Part shown: in pieces, positions 41,759-48,606 of the stretch
Layout: the number at the start of each line of letters is the position of its first letter
Numbering within the stretch: the first letter of the stretch is position 1
Assembly (NCBI GenBank): GCA_019235885.1
Contig: JAFAKB010000001.1
Span: forward strand, 1-50,328
Direction: 5' to 3'
DNA length: 50,328 bases
Origin: Candidatus Eremiobacterota bacterium
Lineage (GTDB): Bacteria; Vulcanimicrobiota; Vulcanimicrobiia; Vulcanimicrobiales; Vulcanimicrobiaceae
Notes under the pieces: generated by a model
Databases searched by the model: none
What the model saw: the letters and a program-made list of their open reading frames with translations, nothing else
Told to the model about the DNA's origin: nothing
Translations under genes and position numbers: made by a program

Positions 41759-42431
41759 ACTTGTACCCGAAGCCGTGGCAGGTGTGCAGCAGCGGCGCCA
41801 GGCCGTGCTCTTCGAGCGTGCGCCGCAGCCTGCGCACGTGCGTGTCGACGGTGCGCGCTTCGCCGTCGTACTCGTAACCCCACACGCGCTCGAGCAGCTC
41901 TTGCCGCGAAAGCGCGACGCCCGGGCTCTGCGCGAGCTCGAGCAGCAGCGCGAACTCCCGCGGCTTGAGCCCGAGGTCGACGCCGTCGACGCGCGCCTCG
42001 CGCGCCGCTTGGTCGACTTCGAGCCGGTCGAACCGCAGCAGCACCGGCGCCGTGTTCAGCGTCAGGTTCGCGCGGCGCGCGATCGCCTTGACGCGCGCGA
42101 CGATCTCGCGCGGCGAGAACGGCTTGATCACGTAGTCGTCGGCACCGATCTCCAGCCCGACGACGCGGTCGATCTCTTCGCCCCGCGCGGTGAGCACCAG
42201 GATCGGGAGCGCACGGCCTTCGCGGCGCAGCGCGCGCACGATCTCGAACCCGTCGAGCATCGGCAAACCAAGGTCGAGGATCAGCACGTCGGCGCCGCTG
42301 CGCGCCAGCCGCAGCGCCTGCGGACCGTCCGGCGCCTGCTCGCACCGGAAACCGTCCCGCTCCAAATGATGGACGAGCAGCTCGCGGATCGACGGATCGT
42401 CCTCCGCGACTACGATTCGCGTAACCGCCAT
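41745..42431 (-). CDS. OmpR/PhoB-family response regulator
   Basis: The protein has 228 residues. The receiver domain spans 1-118, with acidic pocket AEDD near 9-12, phospho-acceptor Asp in VLILDLGLP near 53 and the Lys in IKPFSPREIV near 103. The winged-helix DNA-binding domain lies at about 130-228 (LKPREFALLLELAQSPG, RTVDTHVRRLRRTL, GFGYKF). It is co-transcribed with the histidine kinase, whose start codon lies inside its last codons. Target genes are not apparent from sequence. Confidence 0.94.
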   Translation of the reverse strand: MAVTRIVVAEDDPSIRELLVHHLERDGFRCEQAPDGPQALRLARSGADVLILDLGLPMLDGFEIVRALRREGRALPILVLTARGEEIDRVVGLEIGADDYVIKPFSPREIVARVKAIARRANLTLNTAPVLLRFDRLEVDQAAREARVDGVDLGLKPREFALLLELAQSPGVALSRQELLERVWGYEYDGEARTVDTHVRRLRRTLEEHGLAPLLHTCHGFGYKFARA

Positions 42432-42477
42432 ACCGAAGGCGGTGCCCCGCCGCCGTTCGCCGAATGCACGCGGTCCG

Positions 42478-43146
42478 ATGTGTGCGCGCTTTTCGCTGGC
42501 CGGACCCGAACGGATCGCCGGCCGCTACCCGCAGTTCACGATGCCGAAGCACTGGCCGAAGCGCTACAACGTCGCGCCGACGCAGGACGTGCTCGCCGCG
42601 CGCAACGACCAAAGCCGCGAGATCGTAGCGCTGCGCTGGGGCCTGGTCCCGTTCTGGGCGAAAGATCTTTCGATCGGGCAGACGATGATCAACGCGCGCG
42701 CCGAGACGCTGGCGGAAAAACCTGCCTTTCGCAGCGCCTTGCAGCAGCGCCGCTGCGTGATCTTCGCCGACGGCTTCTACGAGTGGACGGGTCCCAAGAA
42801 CAAGCGCCGGCCGTACCGCTTCACGCTGGAGGACGAGGCGCCGTTCACGTTCGCCGGGCTGTGGGAGCGCTGGGGCCCGAAGGACGCCAAGGTCGACACC
42901 TGCACGATCGTCACGTGCCCGCCGAACGAGCTGCTGGCCTCGTTCCACGACCGCATGCCGGCGATCCTCGACGACGCCGCGCTCGAGACGTGGCTGTACG
43001 GCGACGTCGCCGAGGCGCTCGGCACGATCATTCCGTACGACGCACGGCGGATGCAGTCGGTCCCCGTCACGCCCGAGATGAACCGCACGACGTTCGACGA
43101 GCCGAGCGCGATCGAGCCGATCGCAGCGCCGATCTCGCTGTTCTAG
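42478..43146 (+). CDS. SRAP domain protein (YedK/HMCES), abasic-site DNA-protein crosslinker
   Basis: The protein has 222 residues. SRAP proteins shield abasic sites in single-stranded DNA by covalent linkage through Cys2. ATG 42478 is required because it makes MCARFS, placing Cys at position 2 after Met removal. Other conserved residues are NVAPTQ, the LRWGLVPFWAKD block, NARAET, the Glu in FADGFYEW (about 105) and the His in SFHDRMP (about 160). The gene is divergent from the response regulator with about 45 bases between, and convergent with the MaoC gene (4-base overlap). Confidence 0.94.
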   Translation: MCARFSLAGPERIAGRYPQFTMPKHWPKRYNVAPTQDVLAARNDQSREIVALRWGLVPFWAKDLSIGQTMINARAETLAEKPAFRSALQQRRCVIFADGFYEWTGPKNKRRPYRFTLEDEAPFTFAGLWERWGPKDAKVDTCTIVTCPPNELLASFHDRMPAILDDAALETWLYGDVAEALGTIIPYDARRMQSVPVTPEMNRTTFDEPSAIEPIAAPISLF

Positions 43147-43568
43147 CGCACGTCCTTTTGTATCAAGCCGTCGCCGGCGAGCACCGTCTCGCCGCGCTGG
43201 TTCACGATCCCGGCACGCACCCGCATCCGCCGCCGCTCGGGCAGAAGCTCCGTCACCTCGGCCCGCGCGGTCAGCGTGTCGCCGACGAACACCGGCCGCT
43301 GAAAGCGCAGCGACTGCTCGAGGTATATCCCGCCCGGCAATTGCAGCAGATCGCCGATCACCGTCGAGAGCAGGCTCGCCGTCAGCATGCCGTGCGCGGC
43401 GCGCTGTCCGAAGCGCGTGTGCTTCGCGTACTCGGCGTCGAGGTGCAGCGGGTAGTTGTCGCCGCTGACTGCCGCGAACAGCAGGATGTCGGCCTCCGAG
43501 ATCGTCTTCGAGAACGTGGCAGAGTCGCCGACGCGGAACGCCTCGAACGCTTTCTCTCCGTAGCTCAT
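43143..43568 (-). CDS. MaoC-like (R)-specific enoyl-CoA hydratase
   Basis: The protein has 141 residues with a single hot-dog fold. The hydratase motif FAAVSGDNYPLHLDAEYA (Asp and His of the catalytic dyad near 36-42) is followed by FGQRAAHGMLTASL. Enzymes of this type hydrate 2-enoyl-CoA to (R)-3-hydroxyacyl-CoA for fatty acid or polyhydroxyalkanoate metabolism. The start overlaps the methyltransferase stop (ATGA). Confidence 0.9.
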   Translation of the reverse strand: MSYGEKAFEAFRVGDSATFSKTISEADILLFAAVSGDNYPLHLDAEYAKHTRFGQRAAHGMLTASLLSTVIGDLLQLPGGIYLEQSLRFQRPVFVGDTLTARAEVTELLPERRRMRVRAGIVNQRGETVLAGDGLIQKDVR

Positions 43569-44275
43569 CGCGCGCCGCTTTCCGCGTCGACGATCAAGAA
43601 CCATGGCCGGGTGCGCAGCGTGGCGGCCGCCGCGGGATCGATCGCGTCGGCGTCGGGGCCGGGCCGCGGCTCGTGGAGCGCGCGCACCATGAAGCCCGCG
43701 CCGCTCAGCGCCGCGACGATGTGCTCCAGCGGCCGGTGATAATAGCGCACCGGGACCGGCTGCTCGGCGTAGCCGCCGAAGGCATCCTCGACGAGCACCC
43801 GCGCGTGGTAGTCGTTCACCATCTGCGCCGTGAGAAACGGGTGATGCGTCGAGAGCACGAGCCGCCCGCACGGCCGCAAGACGCGCGCCAGCTCGCGCAG
43901 CGCCGGATTCCAATCTTCGAGATAGTGCAGCGTCAGCGAGCACAGCACGAGGTCGAACGTTGCGCCGGCGAGCGGCAGCGGTCGCGCGAGGTCGGCGTGC
44001 AGCACCGGGACGCCGGCGCCGAGCCGCGCGCGAGCGAGCCGCACCATCTGCGCGCTCGCATCGAGCGCGACGACGCGCGCGCCGCGCTCGGCCAGCCAGG
44101 CCGCGTGCTCGCCCGCCGCTGCGCCCGCGTCGAGCACGTCGAGCCCGCGCACCTCGCCCAGCACGGCGCGCATCGCGGGCCGTTCGTAGGCCGCGTTGTA
44201 CAGGTTCCCTGCGCTGACGCGCGCGTACGCCGCGGCAAGCTCCGGATCGTCGTAGAGCGGGCTGGAACCGCTCAT
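43565..44275 (-). CDS. Class I SAM-dependent methyltransferase
   Basis: The protein has 236 residues. Motif I VLDAGAAAGEHAAWLAERG (about 48-66), motif II VVALDASAQMV, HADLARPLPL and LVLCSLTLHYLEDW match methyltransferase domain 11/25 proteins. The substrate is unknown. It is translationally coupled with the MaoC-like gene. Confidence 0.9.
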   Translation of the reverse strand: MSGSSPLYDDPELAAAYARVSAGNLYNAAYERPAMRAVLGEVRGLDVLDAGAAAGEHAAWLAERGARVVALDASAQMVRLARARLGAGVPVLHADLARPLPLAGATFDLVLCSLTLHYLEDWNPALRELARVLRPCGRLVLSTHHPFLTAQMVNDYHARVLVEDAFGGYAEQPVPVRYYHRPLEHIVAALSGAGFMVRALHEPRPGPDADAIDPAAAATLRTRPWFLIVDAESGAR

Positions 44276-44393
44276 GCGGGCCCCTGGCGCCGTCGCGCCG
44301 GGAACGGAGCGGAAGCAGCGTACGTTCTTCGCGAAGAGTCCGTCACGATATGCCGCACTTGATCGCTTCCGCCGCCCAGCCCTCCGAGCTCGC

Positions 44394-45116
44394 GTGATCG
44401 CCGCCGACGTTCAGTTCCGCCAGGCCGCGAACGCCGCCGCGCAAGCCTTCGCCGCCTCACCGCCGTACATCGCGTACAAGACCGACGTCGTGATCGACGT
44501 CCCCTCGATGCGCAAGCACCAGGTGATCTCGCGCGAAGTCGAGTCGCGCACGCGTGACGACTTCGCCGTGCTGCAGGACCTTCCGCGCGGCCAGCGCCAG
44601 TACGCGCACAGCTTTCCGCTGATCCCGACGTTCGACGCGCTCTCGTACTTCCGCGTGACCTTCAACGGCAACCGTCGCGACATGCTGAGCTACGTCGAGC
44701 CTGGGCAGCCGATCGTGTTCACCGACCCGCGCGCGACCTCGCACGCCGACGTCGTGGTGGTGATGCTGAGGTATTATCACGCATCGTACGCGCCTGACTC
44801 GAACGACCGGATCGCGCACCTGGTGATGGACCCGCTGACCGCGCTGACCCGCGGGAACAACTCGGACTTCTACATCCACGACGTCTACGTCGACACCGCG
44901 ACGAGCCTGCCGACGCGCGTCGTCTACACCGGCCCGACGACCTTCTTCAGCACCGACTACAGCGTGATCGACGGGCATTGGCTCGTCACGCACGCGACGT
45001 ACACGCACACCTTCTACGGCCCGCTGAAGATCGGCCGCGTCACCGCGACCGCCGACGCGACCAACAGCGGCTTCAGCTTTCCGCTCACGCCGAGCGACCC
45101 GAAGCTCGCGCAGTAG
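44394..45116 (+). CDS. Conserved hypothetical protein, beta-rich, possibly exported-protein-like
   Basis: The protein has 240 residues from GTG 44394. The frame is open back to ATG 44274, but that ATG overlaps the divergent methyltransferase start and the added residues look non-coding. The sequence is rich in beta-type segments (YIAYKTDVVIDVPSM, FYIHDVYVDTATSLPTRVVYTG, WLVTHATYTHTFYGPLKIGRVTATADAT). These resemble outer-membrane lipoprotein-sorting or DUF-type beta proteins, yet no signal peptide is visible with this start. A near-cognate start upstream is possible. I cannot name a family. Confidence 0.5.
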   Translation: MIAADVQFRQAANAAAQAFAASPPYIAYKTDVVIDVPSMRKHQVISREVESRTRDDFAVLQDLPRGQRQYAHSFPLIPTFDALSYFRVTFNGNRRDMLSYVEPGQPIVFTDPRATSHADVVVVMLRYYHASYAPDSNDRIAHLVMDPLTALTRGNNSDFYIHDVYVDTATSLPTRVVYTGPTTFFSTDYSVIDGHWLVTHATYTHTFYGPLKIGRVTATADATNSGFSFPLTPSDPKLAQ

Positions 45117-45142
45117 CCGCGCGCCGGCCGCTTCGAAAGCGA

Positions 45143-45172
45143 AAGAGCGCCCGCAGTGGTGCGGACGCTCTT
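45143..45172 (-). terminator. Terminator downstream of tRNA-Ser(CGA)
   Basis: Read on the minus strand, AAGAGCGTCCGCA pairs with TGCGGGCGCTCTT (13 pairs including one G-U) around a CCAC loop. It is followed by TCGCTTTCG, and it begins 10 bases past the tRNA. On the plus strand the same arms carry a C-A mismatch, so the minus orientation is favoured. Confidence 0.6.
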
Positions 45173-45181
45173 GGAATCTGG

Positions 45182-45269
45182 CGGAGAGGGTGAGATTCGA
45201 ACTCACGGTACGCTATCAACGTACGCCCGCTTTCGAGGCGGGTGCCTTCAACCACTCGACCACCTCTCC
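45182..45269 (-). tRNA. tRNA-Ser (anticodon CGA)
   Basis: Acceptor arms GGAGAGG and CCTCTCC pair. The anticodon loop CTCGAAA lies between CCCGC and GCGGG. A long variable arm is present and the T arm contains GAGTTCGAATCTC. Length is 88 bases with no encoded CCA. Confidence 0.94.
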
Positions 45270-45273
45270 GTGG

Positions 45274-45735
45274 TCATTGCCGCTTCTTCGCAAAGAACTC
45301 GCGAAGCTGGGCGGCCGTTTCGCCCGCGAGCACTCCGCCGATCACGTCGACGCGGTGGTTCACGGCGGCCGATCCGAGTATATCGATGACCGACCCCGCC
45401 GCCCCTCCCTTCGGATCGCGGCAGCCGAAGACCAGGCGCTCGACGCGCGCAGCCGCCGCCGCGCCGGCGCACATCGGGCACGGCTCCTTGGTGACGTAGA
45501 GCGAACCGCCGATCCGCCAGCGGCCGAGCGCCTCCGCGGCCGCGCGCAGCGCGAGCATCTCGGCGTGCGCGGTCGGATCGGGCCGGTGCTCCTTCTCGTT
45601 GCGCGCCTCGAAGACGCGCCCGTCGACCACGAGCACGGCGCCGATCGGCACGTCGCCGGCCGCCGCGGCTTCGGCGGCGAGCTCGATCGCGCGGCGCAGG
45701 AACCGCTCGTCGTCCGGCGCCGGCTCGAAAGGAAT
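45274..45735 (-). CDS. tadA: tRNA adenosine(34) deaminase TadA, ATT start
   Basis: The protein has 153 residues. TadA converts adenosine to inosine at the wobble position of tRNA-Arg(ACG). Zinc/catalytic motifs are HAE (about 57-59) and PCPMC (about 85-89), and DVPIGAVLVVDGRV is typical. The frame is open into the preceding tRNA-Arg(CCG) gene on the same strand. The only TTG and GTG choices there lie inside the tRNA, while later GTGs would cut into the first helix. ATT 45735, just past the tRNA 3' end and after GGGAG, is therefore the best start. Its substrate tRNA-Arg(ACG) is encoded 2.2 kb away. Confidence 0.88.
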   Translation of the reverse strand: MPFEPAPDDERFLRRAIELAAEAAAAGDVPIGAVLVVDGRVFEARNEKEHRPDPTAHAEMLALRAAAEALGRWRIGGSLYVTKEPCPMCAGAAAAARVERLVFGCRDPKGGAAGSVIDILGSAAVNHRVDVIGGVLAGETAAQLREFFAKKRQ

Positions 45736-45736
45736 G

Positions 45737-45810
45737 CGCTCCCGGCCCGGCTCGAACGGGCAACCTTCGCCTTCGGAGGGCGACACTCTATCCAATTGAG
45801 CTACGGGAGC
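45737..45810 (-). tRNA. tRNA-Arg (anticodon CCG)
   Basis: Acceptor arms GCTCCCG and CGGGAGC pair. The D arm is TAGCTCAATTGGATAGAG, the anticodon loop CTCCGAA lies between TCGCC and GGCGA, and the T arm contains CCCGTTCGAGCCGGG. It lies directly upstream of tadA on the same strand. Confidence 0.93.
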
Positions 45811-45819
45811 ACGGCTCGA

Positions 45820-45836
45820 GGCCGGCTTTGCCGGCC
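45820..45836. terminator. Hairpin GGCCGGC-TTT-GCCGGCC
   Basis: A 7-pair perfect stem with a 3-base loop, 10 bases upstream of tRNA-Arg(CCG). It is the first of two adjacent hairpins that may end transcription of the Cys-rich protein gene on the minus strand. Confidence 0.4.
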
Positions 45837-45850
45837 CGAAGCCTAGGCAT

Positions 45851-45871
45851 GACCCGCGTACGACGCGGGTC
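45851..45871. terminator. Hairpin GACCCGCGT-ACG-ACGCGGGTC
   Basis: A 9-pair perfect stem with a 3-base loop, 45 bases after the stop of the Cys-rich protein gene (minus strand). No clear T-tract follows in either direction. Confidence 0.45.
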
Positions 45872-45916
45872 AGCCAGTTTGGCCTGGCCGGCGATGGCGA
45901 GACGTTCTCCGGCTAT

Positions 45917-46165
45917 TTAGCGGCCCCGGTCCTCGGTCGTTGCGGGGCCGGACCCGGTCGTCGGCATGTGCTTGAAGAGGTCGAGCTTGTGGTCGACGAG
46001 CCCGCGGTAGAACTTGCGAACGCAATCCGGGTGGCCGAAGAAGTACGTCCGCGCGTACGCCAGGTCGTCCCCCGAGCTGTCCGGCACGTAGTGGCTGATT
46101 TCGATCTCTTCCATCTGCGCCCGGTCGACCGGGTGCGGGCAGAAATCGCAGGGGATCGTCGACAT
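45917..46165 (-). CDS. Small Cys-rich (zinc-binding-like) protein
   Basis: The protein has 82 residues. An N-terminal CDFC pair and a later HPDC (about 45-48) suggest one zinc site. Aromatic, acidic segments (YVPDSSGDDLAYARTYFFGHPDCVRKFY) lie between and around them. The family is not recognised. It follows tRNA-Met by 19 bases on the same strand and probably shares its transcript. Two hairpins follow the gene. Confidence 0.65.
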   Translation of the reverse strand: MSTIPCDFCPHPVDRAQMEEIEISHYVPDSSGDDLAYARTYFFGHPDCVRKFYRGLVDHKLDLFKHMPTTGSGPATTEDRGR

Positions 46166-46184
46166 GTCTGAACCTCGGGAAAAC

Positions 46185-46256
46185 TGACTCGGGTAGGATT
46201 TGAACCTACGACCTAGGGCTTATGAGTCCCCCGCTCTACCGCTGAGCTACCGAGCC
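46185..46256 (-). tRNA. tRNA-Met (anticodon CAT, elongator-like)
   Basis: Acceptor arms GGCTCGG and CCGAGTC pair with one G-U. The anticodon loop CTCATAA lies between GGGGA and GCCCT, and the T arm contains GTAGGTTCAAATCCTAC. It lacks the initiator feature of an unpaired first base and the three G-C pairs of the initiator anticodon stem. A CAT tRNA modified to read AUA (Ile) cannot be ruled out. Confidence 0.88.
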
Positions 46257-46389
46257 GTTTGTGCGTCCGACGTGCGGCCGAGCGCGCCGCGGGACGAACC
46301 GCACGTCGATTATCCAGAACCCGTCAAGAACCTCCACGGCTGCACCCGCCAGGCAGGGCCTGCCGGCAAGATACGGCTAAGTCGGCGCC

Positions 46390-47931
46390 ATGCTTCACCG
46401 CGTGCTTCACACTGCGGCGGCCGCCGCGTTCGCCTCGCTTTGCTTCCCGCTCGCAACGGTCCCGGCCGGGGCCGCCGACGACGACGGCGCGGCCCTGCTC
46501 GCCAAGCACGCCGCGTACGTAGGCTGGCACGAGGGCGACGGCGTGGTCAAGACGCTGCGCGAAACCGGCGAGATCAGGCGCGAGGGCAAAACACGCGGAA
46601 TGCTGACGTCGCTGCGCTTTGGCATCGCGCACCGCAACACGAGCGTCACGGCCGACGGCGCGCACTCGGACGAAGGCTTCACCGGCAGCGTCTCGTGGCA
46701 TTCAAACGAGAACGGCTTCACCGTGCGGGCGATCGGCGAGGTCGTGCGCGCGCTCTACGACGTCGACGCGCTGTTCGGCGAGACCACGGCGAGCGGAGCG
46801 TTCACCGGCGCGGCCCGCGGAACGCAGAAGGTAGACGGGACCGATTGCACGATCGTGCGGCTCACCTCGCAAGTCGGCTTTCCGATCGACGTGTACGTCG
46901 ACCCGGCGAGCGGCGCGTACCGCCGCGCCGTGATCGATCCCGACGGCAAGTACGAAGAGTCGTTCGACGGCCTCGACTACACCGCCGTCGAAGGAAAGCG
47001 GTTCTTGTCGGCGTGGCACTACGGCAGCTCGAAGACGCGCTACGCATACACGAAGATCGAACCGAACGCGGCGATCGAGCCGGATGCGCTGCGACCGCCG
47101 AAGCAGACCGCGACCTGGAGCTTCGGCGACCAGCCCGCAGCGATCGAGTACGTCGACCAGCCGGCGCCGCGCATCTACGTGGACTTGGTCGTGAACGGGG
47201 TGAAGGGAAAGTTCATCCTCGATACCGGTGCCGAGGGAACGGCGGTGGTCGACTCGTTCGCGCGCCGCGTCGGCGCAAAGCGCTTCGGCGAGCTGTCCGT
47301 CGGCGGAATCGGCCCCGGCGCGGTCACGGCGAATCTGTTCCGCGTCGACACCGTCGCCGTCGGCGGCTCGACGCTCCACGACCTCATCATCTCGAGCGGC
47401 CTCGACGAAGAGCTCTTCGCTCACGAGGGTGTGGTCGGGCTGATCGGCTTCGACCTGCTGGCCGGAGCGGTCGCCGACCTAAGCCTCGATGCGAAGACGC
47501 TGCGGCTGATGGATCCGGCGAAGGTCGCTCCCGACGAGCGCGCCGGGATCGTCGTTCACGTCGACCTCTCCGACGGTCACATTCGCACGCCGATGCGAGT
47601 CAACGACAAGGTCGACGTCATCGCGACGCTCGACAGCGGCAACCCCTCCGACGTCCTCGTCTCAACCGACTTCGTCAAGAAGAACCGGCTCGATTTCATG
47701 ACGAAATACTACGCGGTCGCGAGCGGCGTCGGCGGCAGCGAGCTTCAGCACTGCGGCAAGCTGAGCTCGCTCTCGCTCGGGCCCGTGCGCTATCCCTCGC
47801 CCGCTACCTGCGACTCCCCGTCGTTCGCGCAGAACGAGATCCTGGTCGGCCTCGACTTCATGCGCGCGTTCAATTTCGTCTTCGACTACTCGAACGGGAT
47901 CGTGGTGATGATCCCGCGCAAGAGCTACTGA
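46390..47931 (+). CDS. Exported retropepsin-like aspartyl protease with two lobes
   Basis: The protein has 513 residues. The signal peptide ends near ATVPAGAA. Residues about 28-250 form an accessory beta domain with repeated DxYVDPASGAYRR-type strands. Two aspartyl protease lobes follow: FILDTGAEGT at about 278 with the later GVVGLIGFDLL, and ATLDSGNPSDV near 414 with EILVGLDFM. Each lobe has the D-T/S-G catalytic triad and the hydrophobic-hydrophobic-G signature, so one chain could form a complete active site. It lies alone on the plus strand between tRNA genes. The substrate is unknown. Confidence 0.85.
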   Translation: MLHRVLHTAAAAAFASLCFPLATVPAGAADDDGAALLAKHAAYVGWHEGDGVVKTLRETGEIRREGKTRGMLTSLRFGIAHRNTSVTADGAHSDEGFTGSVSWHSNENGFTVRAIGEVVRALYDVDALFGETTASGAFTGAARGTQKVDGTDCTIVRLTSQVGFPIDVYVDPASGAYRRAVIDPDGKYEESFDGLDYTAVEGKRFLSAWHYGSSKTRYAYTKIEPNAAIEPDALRPPKQTATWSFGDQPAAIEYVDQPAPRIYVDLVVNGVKGKFILDTGAEGTAVVDSFARRVGAKRFGELSVGGIGPGAVTANLFRVDTVAVGGSTLHDLIISSGLDEELFAHEGVVGLIGFDLLAGAVADLSLDAKTLRLMDPAKVAPDERAGIVVHVDLSDGHIRTPMRVNDKVDVIATLDSGNPSDVLVSTDFVKKNRLDFMTKYYAVASGVGGSELQHCGKLSSLSLGPVRYPSPATCDSPSFAQNEILVGLDFMRAFNFVFDYSNGIVVMIPRKSY

Positions 47932-47937
47932 GGAAAA

Positions 47938-48011
47938 CGCGGTCGGAGGGACTCGAACCCCCAACCTACAAGTTCGTAGCCTGTTGCTCTATCCAATTGA
48001 GCTACGACCGC
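47938..48011 (-). tRNA. tRNA-Arg (anticodon ACG)
   Basis: Acceptor arms GCGGTCG and CGACCGC pair, the D arm is TAGCTCAATTGGATAGAG, the anticodon loop is CTACGAA and the T arm contains GGGGGTTCGAGTCCC. This is the tRNA whose wobble A is deaminated by TadA, encoded 2.2 kb away. Confidence 0.93.
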
Positions 48012-48076
48012 GCGCGCCGCATTCGCTGCGGCGACCGTGTGGGATACGGCGCACCGGGTGCGATCCCTTCACGTGG

Positions 48077-48165
48077 CGGAGAGGGAGGGATTCGAACCCT
48101 CGATACGATGTAACTCGTATAACGGTTTAGCAAACCGCCGCCTTCAGCCGCTCGGCCACCTCTCC
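48077..48165 (-). tRNA. tRNA-Ser (anticodon GCT)
   Basis: Acceptor arms GGAGAGG and CCTCTCC pair, the anticodon loop TGCTAAA lies between CGGTT and the matching arm, a long variable arm is present, and the T arm contains GGGTTCGAATCCC. Length is 89 bases. Confidence 0.93.
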
Positions 48166-48279
48166 CGGCGCGAAGCGGACGGTTCGGACGCCCGCCGGGC
48201 ACTCCCTGTTCGACGATCACGCGCGCTGGTGCGGTTTCAGACCTCCCTCCAAGCCGAAGCATGCTATGCTGGGCTGGCC

Positions 48280-48606
48280 GTGGCGACCCATGAAGGCGTG
48301 CGTGTTCTCGTTTTGGACGGGGAGCTCGATCTGCTCCACGAGGCTGCATTGCGCAAGAACCTCGCCGGGCTGGCGCAAGCGCCGGCCGCGATCGTCGACC
48401 TGTCCGCGGTGGCTTACCTGGACTCGATGGCCTTGGCGGCGTTCGTGAAGCTGAACAAGGAGTTCGCCGGCCGGGGCGCCCGGATCGTGTGGGTCGTGCC
48501 GCCGGGGTCGAACGCGCGCCGCATCTTCGAGCTGGCGAGCCTGGACCGCTACTTCACGCTCGCCCCGGACCTGCCGGCGGCGCGTCAGGCGCTCAGCGCC
48601 GTCTGA
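48280..48606 (+). CDS. STAS-domain anti-sigma-factor antagonist
   Basis: The protein has 108 residues, one STAS domain. VLVLDGELDLLHEAALRKNL is the first strand-helix unit. VDLSAVAYLDSMALAAFVKL carries the conserved phosphorylatable Ser near 47, and RIFELASLDRYFTLAPDL is the C-terminal helix. Such proteins bind anti-sigma kinases when unphosphorylated. The SigB/WhiG-type factor at 34.9-35.6 kb is a possible, but distant, beneficiary. GTG 48280 is the likely start. The gene overlaps the convergent glycosyltransferase gene by 22 bases. Confidence 0.85.
   Translation: MATHEGVRVLVLDGELDLLHEAALRKNLAGLAQAPAAIVDLSAVAYLDSMALAAFVKLNKEFAGRGARIVWVVPPGSNARRIFELASLDRYFTLAPDLPAARQALSAV

Noticed and set aside
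44274-44393. ATG 44274 as start of the hypothetical gene at 44.4-45.1 kb
   Set aside because: It overlaps the divergent methyltransferase start codon and the added 40 residues are basic and low-complexity; GTG 44394 fits better.
48037-48279. Upstream extension of the STAS protein frame
   Set aside because: It would run antisense through tRNA-Ser(GCT); the STAS fold starts right after GTG 48280.
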